Source: Prostheceraeus crozeri
Lineage: Eukaryota > Platyhelminthes > Polycladida > Euryleptidae
NCBI GenBank assembly: GCA_907163375.1
Contig: CAJQUW010008708.1
Coordinates: 1-64,000 of the forward strand
Length of the DNA: 64,000 nt
Reading direction: 5' to 3'
Part shown: positions 10,379-20,648 of the stretch, one piece after another
Layout: each line of letters starts with the position of its first letter
Position numbering within the stretch: position 1 is the first letter of the stretch
Notes under the pieces: model-generated
Database searches by the model: none
The model's input: the letters and a program-made list of their open reading frames with translations, nothing else
Told to the model about the DNA's origin: nothing
Position numbers and translations under genes: made by a program

Positions 10379-12659
10379 CATGGAATCCTAGTTATCTGCG
10401 CTGCGCTTGACCAGGAAGTGACATTTAAATTTCACGCCTACAAGTTGAGTCTTGACAAAATTATAACTTTCTATGTTCCTACGTGTTAACACACACAAGT
10501 CGTCCAGTTTTCAACAAGGCGGTTGTCACAAAAAATGGCTTGCTGTGCTTTTTGATAAAAACAGTCTACGCACGTAAGCAAGCATAATAAATGCTGCGTT
10601 GCAAGATGTGTTGCAAACATCTCTTGTGAGTCGGAAACATCGTCAAAGATGACGTTTCACAGGTTTCCAAAATTAAATACAGGACTACTAGAGAAGTGGA
10701 TCAGATCATATGCCTCGAAAGTGGAAGATATTTATTTCGAATCTTTGCAAATCAATTAAAACAACATCTTCAGATTTTGGTCTGGTCATTTTGTGATACC
10801 GGATTTTGTCAATTTTTCTTGTGATACATATAAATGGAGAAGACTGAATATCAATTTTTTTAACAGATTATGCAAAAGCGCATTGCCTTCCATCGCCAAA
10901 AGTGCGCCATCATGTGTCTCGTAATATCCCTCAAAAAAGATCGTCTGTCTGAAAAATTGTCGTAAAGGAACAATCGAGAAAATGGAACTGATGAGCACGG
11001 ACATTTTGCCACAGGAGACTTAGTTTGTGGATTCTTATTCTGACTGGAAAGCATATGAAAGGTCCGACCATTTAAATTGTACGGAATTAAAGGTTGGAAA
11101 GTTGGAGAAGTGTGGAATTCTTTGCCGCTTTTCATGATTCGTACTGAATTCGATATTCCGGCGATTGTGAAATCCTTTGCTATTACTGATTATCTTTACT
11201 TTTTTAGTGCAACGATCGATTAAATAAAACTGCATTAATTTGGACGTGAAATGCATGTATACTATTCAACACAATTTCCCTGTTTTCGCAAGTTGATAAT
11301 CTGCTCATGTCATAAAATGATCATTCTCGAGCTTTTGCGTGAAAAAAGCTGCTTGACTCCACTGTCAAGAAAAGCACCATTTACAGAGACCGTGCCTGCG
11401 GTCTTTTCTGATTCTCCAAATAATTATGCAATGATCAAATGTTTGCAAGCTACTGAATTGTCACCCGAAGAAATATGAACTATTTTATGCATTGAGAGAT
11501 TCATTTAAAAAAGAAAGATAGCATTTGTAAGTGGAAAGTTGCATGGCGATGAATATGCTTGATCGACGCCAGGTCTATCCATGGGTCTATCTAACACGGG
11601 CTGTCTGTGGCATCCTTGTGAAATCTCTGAGAAATTATTTCCAAGGTGACGTTTATTTTGGTTCCTATGAACTAATGTTACTACAGATGATTTGCATAAA
11701 GTGTTCTTTATAACTTCACGGCTTTTTCAGGCAGCTGAGGTGATAATTATACTGCATGCGTAGTGCATAATAGCCCGGTGATTCGTAACTTTGTTTTGCC
11801 TTTCGTCACAATCATGATAATTTCAAGATCGCCAAATCAGTTTCAAGAACTACACTGCTTCTGATATACATGTCTTTAGTACACCACACAAAACAATTTC
11901 AATAATTGGACATCCAAAACTGTGTTTAAATTTCCTGACTATGAAAATCCAGAGGTGACTGATTCATACAACTGATATATTTCCAAAGCTCGCAAGCAGT
12001 TTGTAAAAAAAATCCGCACTCATAGAATATATATATATAGAAAATAGAATTTCATATAAGCTGAATCATCGAGTATTAGAACCACGAAATCTTGAAGGAG
12101 CAAATGCTTCCGCTGCAGTTTCACTGTTTGAGTCAACCATATCTGCGGCGCAGTATTACGATTTGACAGACGATTCATTTAGATTCTTGTAGTTAATCAA
12201 CAGAGGAACAACATTGAACACATGGAATGCAATGTCATCCTCTAGGAGCAAAGATAAAGGACTTCCAGAAGCGTATCCCATTCAGAAAATGGAAAAAATA
12301 CTCAGCCTTTGCTGTAATATGCGAGTTTCTTTAATACACGGGAAAATCTCCACTATCAGACTTTTCAAGGCCAACTCTCTTGACTCTAAAGCAATGCTAC
12401 AAAAATCTAGTAGACTTGATCACATACTTGATCATAGAATGTCATTTCATAACAGTGGGCATATTTCCCGGTGTGATTGTGGTGTTAGATTATCACCATC
12501 TTAAAAAGACACAATCAGTAAAAGCTTTTCAAAAATAAAATGCGATATATCCAACAGTAATACTGAATTCTAAAAGACTCAACTTGTTGGATCGATACAT
12601 ACAGATTTTAGGGATGTCACTTCCTGGTCAAGCGTAGCGCCGATAGCTAAGGTTCCTTG
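10379..12659 (+). mobile_element. P-element-like DNA transposon fossil with inverted repeats
   Basis: A 46-bp inverted repeat bounds the element: 10379-10424 (CATGGAATCCTAGTTATCTG...) and 12614-12659 read on the minus strand (CAAGGAACCTTAGCTATCGG...). The inner 25 bp, CGCTTGACCAGGAAGTGACAT included, are nearly identical. Between them lies a decayed THAP-domain/P-type transposase. An 8-bp duplication is expected; attcattc on the left and (g)tttattc on the right agree only partly, so it is not confirmed. Confidence 0.7.
10535..12504 (+). pseudogene. THAP-domain P-element-type transposase, decayed
   Basis: The zinc-coordinating THAP DNA-binding module can be followed through frame changes. MACCAF opens at about 10535, the TFHRFP motif with a following KW is at 10649-10720, and an HFV..DF motif lies near 10780. 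Near the 3' end (12000-12504) a P-element-like C-terminal region reads NLEGANASAAVSLFES, then a LINR..TLNTWNAMSSSR segment and a KGLPEAYPIQKME segment. The middle is badly degraded. P-type/THAP9-type transposases have this order: N-terminal THAP zinc finger, RNase-H-like core with GTP-binding insertion, helical C-terminus. Multiple stops on every frame rule out activity. It lies within matching inverted repeats, which supports the assignment. Confidence 0.6.
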
Positions 12660-12719
12660 TTTATTCTTATGGTTTCAAAACATAAGTATTCTGCATAGAT
12701 CACAAGCTTTAGCGAATGA

Positions 12720-12860
12720 ACCATGCAGTGGGTCTTCCCAGGCGAGACAACAAACGTCCTGATGGTCTAACCCTGCTTAACTAGGAACGAGGCCGCGGTC
12801 TTGTCTGGGATTTCACGCGTAGTGACACTATGCTTCTTCCCTATTCAAACATCGGACCGT
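12720..12860 (+). pseudogene. LINE C-terminal fragment with RPDG..LVWD motif
   Basis: A short plus-strand piece reads NKRPDGLTLLN, a stop, then ERGRGLVWDFT and SDT. The same motif order (K/R-RxDG... HGKPLVWDLTC.DT) occurs in the longer LINE remnant at 47858-48430. It is a recurring C-terminal domain of certain LINE proteins; its PD..D/E-x-K-like pattern suggests nuclease ancestry, which is inference. The fragment is too short to date or classify. Confidence 0.45.
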
Positions 12861-12989
12861 ATGCACAGCCTAGTCGCGACTTAGTATATACTCAATTTCA
12901 TAGTCGCGACGTGATTTGGTATGCGCACGTCCCGACGCGAGTAGCGGCAGAAGGGGAAAAACATAGAAAGTAGAAGGGGAAGGACATTT

Positions 12990-13588
12990 CTCTTTGGTGC
13001 GTCACTACTCATCAACTAAATCATGGGCTGAATTTCATGTTTGGAGTTTTCCAGGAATCTCCCTCAAAAACTGTACCGACTGCGGCTCTGACTATCAGAT
13101 GGTGTGGGCCAAGCTGAGCGACAGAGCATGGAATGCAAGACCAAAGACAGAGCAAAGGCAACGTCTGCAGCTGAAAGTGCTGAAGGACAACAGGGTAGCG
13201 GTTTCATATGAAGAGCCTGAATGAAGCAATACCAGGGATGCCTGCTACTTGGACTGGGCTGGCCGATGCGATGAAAGCGACAGCTAAGAAGCATTGCCCA
13301 ATAGCACAGAAAGCAAAAAACCCTGGATTTGCAGATAATCTGGAATGTCTACAACTCATTGAGCAAAGGAGACATCAAAAAGTGATGCTTTCAAGGTGCT
13401 GAATATCGACGACATCTTTGCAGACCGGTAAAAAAACGTGTCGCAAGGCCAAACGGCAGTGGATGTCGGCTTAATGCAAGGAAGCCGAAGGTGCCTACAT
13501 GGCAGGAAATTCTAGAAAGGTTTTCCAGCTCATTAAGAAAATCGTTGGCGGAAGAACGACACGTCCTGGGCTGGGAATCATAGACGAA
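12990..13588 (+). pseudogene. LINE B, segment between endonuclease and RT (5' side of Polinton B insertion)
   Basis: The plus strand carries, with one frame change near 13210, a linker-type stretch (KTEQRQRLQLKVLKDNRVAV, then SLNEAIPGMPATWTGLADAM and KHCPIAQKAK). It then changes frame again to RKVFQLIKKIVGG and a GLGIIDE segment that ends at the insertion point. The same frame continues on the other side of Polinton B at 35806 (DGEMIYDFEKI). This shows that a single LINE copy was split by the Polinton. The endonuclease part upstream is missing or unrecognisable. Confidence 0.75.
13583..13588. repeat. Target-site duplication GACGAA, left copy
   Basis: GACGAA directly precedes the AGTAGTATAAAG terminus and is repeated at 35800-35805 directly after the other terminus. 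Six base pairs is the duplication length known for Polinton integrases. Confidence 0.95.
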
Positions 13589-14253
13589 AGTAGTATAAAG
13601 AGTGCTCATACTGTCCCAGGATTAGTACATTTTGAATTGGAACCTAAATGTACCGAACAGGATTAGTACATTTTGAATTGGAACCTAAATGTACCGAACA
13701 GGATTAGTACATTTTGAATTGGAACCTAATGTACCGATTTGTTTTTAAACTTGATCTTGTGGTTGTAGTCGTCTGTTATTTGAAGTGTTGATTGCGAACA
13801 CAAGTGTACTGTTTTGTGTTAGTTGTGAAGAGAATAGTGTAATGTGTTGATGATGTGAGTTCGGTTAGGTACTTTTAAATGTTCTAGACTTGTTAATTTG
13901 AACATGAATGGCAAAGTGTGAGGATTGAAACGTTGAGGATTGCTGTAATTGTGTTGAGGATGAGTACGTAATATTCTAATTGTGTTGAGGATGAGTACGT
14001 AATGTTCTAATTGTGTTGAGGATGAGTACGCAGATGTTCTAATGCTGAACTTGTTATTTTGAATGATTATGTTGAAGGCTATCTATATCTATACATATAC
14101 ATATATTATATGCATGGAGAATTGTTTATTATTATTATGGTTTGTGTTCGATTGAGAAAATTGTGACCATTGTGACCATTGTGACCATTGTGACCATTGT
14201 GACCATTGTGACCATTGAATCTTTCATTTCTATTTTGTGTTCTTTTGTCAAAT
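13589..14253. repeat. Polinton B left terminal inverted repeat (665 bp)
   Basis: It is an inverted copy of 35129-35799. It contains three 41-bp units around GATTAGTACATTTTGAATTG (13619-13740), three 34-bp units around TGTTGAGGATGAGTACG (13960-14035) and six 9-bp ATTGTGACC units (14157-14217). The right copy has four 41-bp and about two 9-bp units, which explains the length difference; otherwise the copies are nearly identical. Confidence 0.95.
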
Positions 14254-14327
14254 ATCGATAATCCAAATTCCCAAATTCCATAATAGTTTACAAAGTGAAA
14301 AAGACAACATTTACTATGTATGTTTAA
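14254..14327. other. Short spacer after left TIR
   Basis: AT-rich spacer between the end of TIR identity and the stop codon of the minus-strand gene. Nothing recognisable. Confidence 0.5.
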
Positions 14328-14705
14328 TTATATATGCGAAAATACGTTAGGGTACATGATGGCCATCTCAGAGAGAAAGCCCTCTCCCCACTGATGGAAA
14401 GCAGTGTTATTTGAGTAGTCATGCTGCTTCATGTGGACGGGGCAAACGACTGGCTGACTGCTCCGAAGTTGCAGGGCCGTCACTACAAGTACTCTCCACA
14501 AGTATACTTCACAGCCACATGATAGTCTCATAACCGTGTCCAGTTTTCCACCAAGGAGGAATATCCCAGAGGAGGTACCAGAGAAGAATATCTCACCACT
14601 CCTGGACTTATCTTTTATTTCTCCAATCACCGCATCGAGTTTACCGCCTTCAATGGGTTCCGTTGTGTTCCCCCATAAGATAATGTTGTTTGAGCTTCCT
14701 GCCAT
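14328..14705 (-). CDS. Polinton early-type small protein with duplicated GGKLD motif and Cys/His cluster
   Basis: The start is the ATG at 14705 (MAGSSNN), chosen because TATATAAG (14753-14760) and a CTAATCCTAA initiator-like motif (14713-14722) lie just upstream; the ten residues before it would overlap that motif. The product has 125 residues. Two similar half-motifs, EGGKLDAVIGE near residue 22 and LLGGKLDTVMRL near residue 50, are followed by LSCGCEVYLW and CPVHMKQHD. A metal site of C-x-C...C-x2-H type is possible. No signal peptide or membrane segment is seen. A frameshifted homologue is in Polinton A (1550-1839), so it is a conserved accessory gene of this lineage. It diverges from 14891-15232. 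I do not recognise the family and assign no function. Confidence 0.7.
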   Translation of the reverse strand: MAGSSNNIILWGNTTEPIEGGKLDAVIGEIKDKSRSGEIFFSGTSSGIFLLGGKLDTVMRLSCGCEVYLWRVLVVTALQLRSSQPVVCPVHMKQHDYSNNTAFHQWGEGFLSEMAIMYPNVFSHI

Positions 14706-14712
14706 GGTAGTA

Positions 14713-14861
14713 GTTAGGATTAGAACAGATAACAATTGGAACTATCCCACGACTTATATAGCCAAAGGAGGGAGAATTAGAACAATTCTGATTGGCTGTT
14801 GGGAATTCCTTTGTTTAGAAAGTATATAAGTCCTGAAATTGTACCAATTCCAATCCTGAAG
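14713..14861. promoter_or_regulatory. Bidirectional promoter with paired TATATAAG boxes
   Basis: A minus-strand TATATAAG (14753-14760) drives the gene at 14705, with CTAATCCTAA about 30 nt downstream. A plus-strand TATATAAG (14823-14830) drives the gene at 14891, with CAATCCTGAAG at 14851-14861. The two boxes point away from each other, 62 bp apart. The layout is conserved in Polinton A at 1366-1533. Confidence 0.75.
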
Positions 14862-14890
14862 TTGTTGTGAAATTGAAAGAGACAGTCAAA

Positions 14891-15232
14891 ATGGTAGGCC
14901 CCAACACACCACCTCAATCGCCTGTTCCAACCGAGGGATCGACATCGAACATATTCGATTTGGTTGAGTCACATGTCAGCGAAGATCAGACAACACCACC
15001 GATAGAAGCACGCATTAGTGTTAAGGCGTGGAACGCTCCAGAAAGAGTGCACACAAAGCGGCTGAAGTTAAGACTTGAACCTGACGACGAGAAACTGAAG
15101 AATTTGATAGAGTTCTCATTTATTGAAGCAGAAACTCCGAGGCGATATCCCGATGCGCCGCGAAAGACGAAGGTCAGTGTGCAAGTGGACCTGCGGAAGA
15201 TACCACCGTTCCCGATCTTGGACAATTTGTAG
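14891..15232 (+). CDS. Polinton early-type small protein, unknown function
   Basis: The open frame has 113 residues from the ATG at 14891, which follows the TATA box at 14823-14830 by a normal distance; the earlier in-frame start would be a non-ATG codon. The N-terminus is proline/serine/threonine-rich (NTPPQSPVPTEGS). Then comes an acidic stretch, a basic HTKRLKLRL segment, and a C-terminus reading KVSVQVDLRKIPPFPILDNL. A diverged, broken homologue occupies 865-1327 in Polinton A in the same relation to its partner gene. No catalytic motif, zinc site or membrane segment is visible. It could be a regulatory or host-interaction protein; that is only a guess. Confidence 0.7.
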   Translation: MVGPNTPPQSPVPTEGSTSNIFDLVESHVSEDQTTPPIEARISVKAWNAPERVHTKRLKLRLEPDDEKLKNLIEFSFIEAETPRRYPDAPRKTKVSVQVDLRKIPPFPILDNL

Positions 15233-15880
15233 ATTCTCTAGCTTTCTGTATCGTAACGCTCTTTTATAATCTTCAAACTATCATTGTTATTATGAGTACA
15301 AAAATTGCTGTTTTGATTTCTTTTCAAAGGAGTATTGCCTCCAAGATTTGAGTGGAAGTTGGGATTAAAGTTTTGAAAGAACATCTATTTATATATGAGG
15401 ATGGAAAGACATGTAGTTCCCCTGTCATACATAGTGCATACAATACACCATTAGAATGAGAATGAAAAGAGCTTTCGAATGATATACGGTATGCACCCAC
15501 TTCCTCAAAAAAACTTGATGTATGACAGCGTTGAAGATAGACAAACGATGGAATAAAATTGACTTTTTAAAATTTTGCAAAATCAATCTGGTTTTCAAAC
15601 GCATGTAGCTCGTCAGGAAGGTATCATACACGATGCATACAATACACCATTGGAATCACAATGAAAAAACCTTTCCAATGATATAAGGTATGCACCCATT
15701 TGCTTAAAAAATCCATGTTGTATGCACGTGTATGCAAATGGAAAATTTCCACGTTTTCTCGAAAAATGACTGATTTTCCAGATTTTGACCAAGTTCCAAA
15801 CTTAAAGTTTACAACTCAAATTATCACAATACTTAACACTTTTACCCTCAACTTTGACCTGACCTGACCTTTGACCTTCA
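15233..15880. other. Conserved noncoding block of Polinton B
   Basis: No gene. Two related paragraphs (15420-15500 and 15600-15735) share 'cataca(a)tacaccatt.gaat' and 'gatata.ggtatgcaccca'; the same pair occurs inverted in Polinton A at 300-620. CTGACCT/TTGACCT repeats lie at 15850-15880. Confidence 0.65.
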
Positions 15881-15902
15881 GACACTTCATACACGACGCG
15901 CC

Positions 15903-16006
15903 GCGGGGGGGGGGCCTCAAAATTTCTCGGGCGCTTTGCGCCCTCGAAATTTTTCCGATTAGAGGGTAAATAAATTTTCGAGTGCGCTACGCGCACTCGA
16001 AAATTT
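15903..16006. repeat. G-run followed by two GC-rich hairpins
   Basis: A run of nine or more G (15905-15914) precedes an imperfect hairpin (15919-15952, loop ttt) and a perfect 16-bp-arm hairpin (15972-15987 and 15991-16006, loop TAC, written TAC here and GTA in the Polinton A copy). Conservation between two otherwise diverged elements suggests selection on structure; a replication or packaging signal is inference. Confidence 0.85.
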
Positions 16007-16261
16007 ATTTACCCATGGGCTCCGGGCGCCATAGGTACTCTTTCTTCTCAACTGAACCCTAACCCTAACCAGAGGCTCATATCTTCCACAGTCTTGTTTT
16101 AATGCAGCAATTGATAAGTGCGCAAAATTTGAAAATGTGATGACCACATAAACATCCTCAGCTGATGCCTCATGTGTTCACCATATGGTTTGTTTAAATG
16201 GATCATTTGATAAGTGCGCGAAATTCGAAATTTTGATTGGGTGATAATTCTATTAAGATTT

Positions 16262-18459
16262 ATCACTCTGGAACAATTTACATGTTACTTTTTTCTAAGT
16301 TCATAAGTAGGTACATTAATAAGTTCTAAACCTTAAGAGATAGAAAATAACTTGATCAAAATTAATAAACTCTGTTACAATTTAATGTTAAGTTTTTAAT
16401 GTTAGAATTTATCAGCTGTTTGATTTTGAATCTTGTTTAAGTGAATACATTTTGTTTAACTGTATCATCTCAATGGCATGACGTCAGTAGGTCTTTGTTC
16501 GTAGTTGCTTTGTGCATTTCATATATAAAGAAAGTGTTGAAGCCAGTTCTTCACTCACTTTTGAATTATCAGCCTGCCTAGCAAGACGTCAGCTCCGATC
16601 TTTCAAACCTTAATCAATATTCTAAAGTGAGTTTGGAACAATTTACATGTTCCTTTTTTCTAAGTTCATAAGTAGGTACATTAATAAGTTCTAAACCTTA
16701 AGAGATAGAAAATAACTTGATCAAAATTAATAAACTCTGTTACAATTTAATGTTAAGTTTTTAATGTTAGAATTTATCAGCTGTTTGATTTTGAATCTTG
16801 TTTAAGTGAATACATTTTGTTTAACTGTATCATCTCAATGGCATGACGTCAGTAGGTCTTTGTTCGTAGTTGCTTTGTGCATTTCATATATAAAGAAAGT
16901 GTTGAAGCCAGTTCTTCACTCACTTTTGAATTATCAGCCTGCCTAGCAAGACGTCAGCTCCGATCTTTCAAACCTTAATCAATATTCTAAAGTGAGTTTG
17001 GAACAATTTACATGTTCCTTTTTTCTAAGTTCATAAGTAGGTACATTAATAAGTTCTAAACCTTAAGAGATAGAAAATAACTTGATCAAAATTAATAAAC
17101 TCTGTTACAATTTAATGTTAAGTTTTTAATGTTAGAATTTATCAGCTGTTTGATTTTGAATCTTGTTTAAGTGAATACATTTTGTTTAACTGTATCATCT
17201 CAATGGCATGACGTCAGTAGGTCTTTGTTCGTAGTTGCTTTGTGCATTTCATATATAAAGAAAGTGTTGAAGCCAGTTCTTCACTCACTTTTGAATTATC
17301 AGCCTGCCTAGCAAGACGTCAGCTCCGATCTTTCAAACCTTAATCAATATTCTAAAGTGAGTTTGGAACAATTTAAATGTTCCTTTTTTCTAAGTTCATA
17401 AGTAGGTACATTAATAAGTTCTAAACCTTAAGAGATAGAAAATAACTTGATCAAAATTAATAAACTCTGTTACAATTTAATGTTAAGTTTTTAATGTTAG
17501 AATTTATCAGCTGTTTGATTTTGAATCTTGTTTAAGTGAATACATTTTGTTTAACTATATCATCTCAATGGCATGACGTCAGTAGGTCTTTGTTCGTAGT
17601 TGCTTTGTGCATTTCATATATAAAGAAAGTGTTGAAGCCAGTTCTTCACTCATTTTTGAATTATCAGCCTGTGTAGCAAGACGTCAGCTCCGATCTTTCA
17701 AACCTTAATCAATATTCTAAAGTGAGTTTGGAACAATTTAAATGTTCCTTTTTTCTAAGTTCATAAGTAGGTACATTAATAAGTTCTAAACCTTAAGAGA
17801 TAGAAAATAACTTGATCAAAATTAATAAACTCTGTTACAATTTAATGTTAAGTTTTTAATGTTAGAATTTATCAGCTGTTTGATTTTGAATCTTGTTTAA
17901 GTGAATACATTTTGTTTAACTATATCATCTCAATGGCATGACGTCAGTAGGTCTTTGTTCGTAGTTGCTTTGTGCATTTCATATATAAAGAAAGTGTTGA
18001 AGCCAGTTCTTCACTCATTTTTGAATTATCAGCCTGCCTAGCAAGACGTCAGCTCCGATCTTTCAAACCTTAATCAATATTCTAAAGTGAGTTTGGAACA
18101 ATTTAAATGTTCCTTTTTTCTAAGTTCATAAGTAGGTACATTAATAAGTTCTAAACCTTAAGAGATAGAAAATAACTTGATCAAAATTAATAAACTCTGT
18201 TACAATTTAATGTTAAGTTTTTAATGTTAGAATTTATCAGCTGTTTGATTTTAAATCTTGTTTAAGTGAATACATTTTGTTTAACTATATCATCTCAATG
18301 GCATGACGTCAGTAGGTCTTTGTTCGTAGTTGCTTTGTGTATTTCATATATAAAGAAAGTGTTGAAGCCAGTTCTTCACTCATTTTTGAATAATCTGTCG
18401 GCCTGACAAGACGTTAGCTCTGTTCCTTTCCTGTGTCGAACTATATTTAATATTCTAAA
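16262..18459 (+). repeat. Six tandem 365-bp promoter/noncoding first-exon cassettes
   Basis: The period is 365 bp (the last unit is 373 bp). Each unit contains a perfect CRE palindrome TGACGTCA (16479, 16844, 17209, 17574, 17939, 18304). About 36 nt later comes a TATATAAAG box (16522, 16887, 17252, 17617, 17982, 18347). After about 30 nt there is a ~75-nt segment without ATG, ending in a strong splice donor CTAAA|GTGAGT (GT at 16627, 16992, 17357, 17722, 18087, 18460). The first acceptor downstream is TTTTACAG at 18768-18775, three bases before the ATG of the spliced gene. Confidence 0.85.
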
Positions 18460-18775
18460 GTGAGTTTGGAACAATTTAAATGTTACTTTTTCCTAAGTTT
18501 AAAAGTAGGTACATCAATAAGTTCTAAACCTAGAGAGATAGAAAAAGACTTGATCAAAATTAATAGACTTTGAGTTTTGATTATTAAGTTTATTAAAGAC
18601 TTTAGGTGTTCTACTTCGCATAATATTCACTACTACGATGTGACTTGGAACAATTTAAATGCTACTTTTTCTAAGTGTATAAGTATGTACATCAATATGT
18701 TCTAACACCTACAGATGCAAAATTTACATTTAAGCTATTTTGTGTTTTAAATATGGATTTATTTTTTTTACAGAC
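18460..18775 (+). repeat. Degenerate partial copies of the 365-bp unit and intron end
   Basis: Two shortened, diverged copies of the unit's start ('ggaacaatttaaatg.tactttt') begin at about 18467 and 18645. No TATA or CRE is in them. The stretch ends with a pyrimidine-rich tract and the acceptor AG at 18773-18774, directly before the coding start. Confidence 0.7.
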
Positions 18776-20495
18776 ATGACTCGTCCCAGCTGCTTACCTC
18801 GCCAACGTCTAATTTTTCATTATTGTGAGACCTGTAAGCAGGTGGTCCGCCACTCCATGAAGAGTCAACATAAGGGCTGCACTCTACGACAGGACCGCAG
18901 TTTCCTACACTGCCTATCGTGTAAAAGATACCTTTTAACGGACATGGAGGCAAAAGGCGAAAATCCAAAGAGATTTATCTCCACCCACACCAAGTGCGCC
19001 TTACGAAACGGGCGGGAGGGCCGAAACCTCACTAGTCTGGAGGAGAAGAAGAGAGTCGAGAGGCTGTTCGCCAAAGAGCGACCTCTTGAGGGCGTCCTCA
19101 GCCAAGCCCAGGAGGACTCTACCCCTGCAACGCCCCAAGCGAAGGCGAAACCCAAACCCAAACCCAAGTCCCGCAGGTATATCGAAACCGATTCCGACTC
19201 CTCGGATAGTGATGTTGAGGTGAGTTCATATTTAGAAAATTAGCAGTAACATAATTTAAAGAAAATATTTAGAGTTCAAACCTTATAGGGAAAGTTGACT
19301 TCTGTTTTGTTTTTCATATATAATAGTTTGCATTCCTTTTCACCATTTCAGATCAAGAAGCCACCTGTTAAGAAGATGAAAGTCGGGCAGAAGCCATCGA
19401 TTCCTGAAAGGAATGTAAGTTTGAAATGTCAAATCAGCAATTTATCTATTCATATGTATTTTCCGTTTTTCACATTTTAACTATGTTTCTTTTCTATCCA
19501 CAGGTAGTCGCTAGTACGCCCGCATGTAGCAGCTGGGCTGCGAAGCTTACGCCGCCTTCACAGAGAGTAAGTAATAGAAAATCAGTTTAGTCATATAAAA
19601 TAACATGATTAGATTACTAACTTAGGTCACATGCATACATTCAAATTCGAGAGGAATTTGAAATGTATTTTCCCTTGTAGAGCTACCGATCGCTCTCTCT
19701 AAAGAAGAGCAGGCAATCAAACTTCCTCGGCTTAACACCTGCAACGACATCGTCGATGGAGGAATATGAGGAGCGCCCGTACTCCATCCGGGAGTCCTCT
19801 TCAGATGAAGAAAATATAAGTATCAATCATAGGAATAGGCTAATAATCCTAACTATCATGTCATTACATCGAACTCGTGATGTAATGTCCCTTTCATTTA
19901 TTCAAATCTCTGTTTTTTCCAGCAACAGTTGACACTTGTTCCGGAAGTGGAGATTCCCTTCTCCCAAATCCGCGCCTCACCCAATATTGATGTCTGCTTC
20001 CCACCGTCTCCAATTCTCCACCGCGTCCCAACTCCACCTCAGCCACCAATGACTAACAACCCATCGTCACCACCTGCTCCTACGCCGATGCCCAACAGCC
20101 CAACACCGACAGTAATCCTCCCAACTTGTGATCCAACGTTCAACTGCGACCTCGATGAGACAGTTGAATCTGTGCTCGAGGTGGTCGAACCTCGTTCGAC
20201 GGAGGACAAAGTGCGTCACCTTGAACGTAAGTTGCGCCAACAAGAAGAACGCGAGACGGCTCTTCGCGCTGACTACAAGTCTCTGCTTGAGTCGTTCCGC
20301 AACATTTCGCAGGCTAACCTGCAACTGTCGCAATCGATAGTGAAGCGTGAAACAATAATGCACGTTGAGCTATCGAAAGCGGCAGTCATTAACAAAGTGC
20401 GCATGACACATGTCGATGACTTCTCAAGGTGTCATGGACATTGTGCTCACGTCAAGGTGACGCACAGTGAAATTATCAAGTGTCAATCTCTTTGA
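18776..20495 (+). CDS. Spliced five-exon Polinton gene: Cys/His-rich N-terminus, Pro-rich middle, coiled coil
   Basis: Coding exons are 18776-19219, 19352-19414, 19504-19566, 19681-19815 and 19923-20495. All junctions are in phase 0 and have GT..AG introns except intron 4, whose donor reads ATAAGTAT. The product has about 425 residues. Residues 1-80 contain repeated C-x2-C...H-x-GC and CLSC units, suggesting two or three zinc modules. Basic Lys/Pro repeats and an acidic DSDSSDSDVE run follow. Exon 5 has a proline-rich stretch and then a glutamine/glutamate-rich coiled coil (VRHLERKLRQQEERETALRA), ending in a Cys/His cluster. No enzyme motif is recognised; it could be a DNA- or RNA-binding regulator. 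The upstream promoter array probably supplies alternative untranslated first exons. Introns inside a Polinton gene imply nuclear expression. Confidence 0.7.
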
Positions 20496-20648
20496 CTTCT
20501 TTTTTGACTGCTACCTTTGGAAAAAAATAATTACTTGTACACTTTGTATGTCTTTTTATTTATGTATTTAAGTGGAAATATAAGTCTGAGGTTGGGAACA
20601 AATTCCATTGGTCGACGTCACTGGTTACGTAATATAATATGTAGACAG

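Noticed and set aside
14536-14829. Plus-strand open frame over the zinc-type gene
   Set aside because: Antisense of 14328-14705 running through its promoter.
1-16030. A 16-kb transposon bounded by long inverted repeats
   Set aside because: The right-hand copy lies inside Polinton B, whose borders and target duplication are exact; the left copy is better explained as the end of a second Polinton.
16060-16075. Telomere-like aaccctaaccctaacc
   Set aside because: Only about two and a half units inside a Polinton; no array.
16262-18459. CRISPR-like or satellite array
   Set aside because: Units are 365 bp, head-to-tail, almost identical and carry promoter and splice signals; there are no short repeats with unique spacers.
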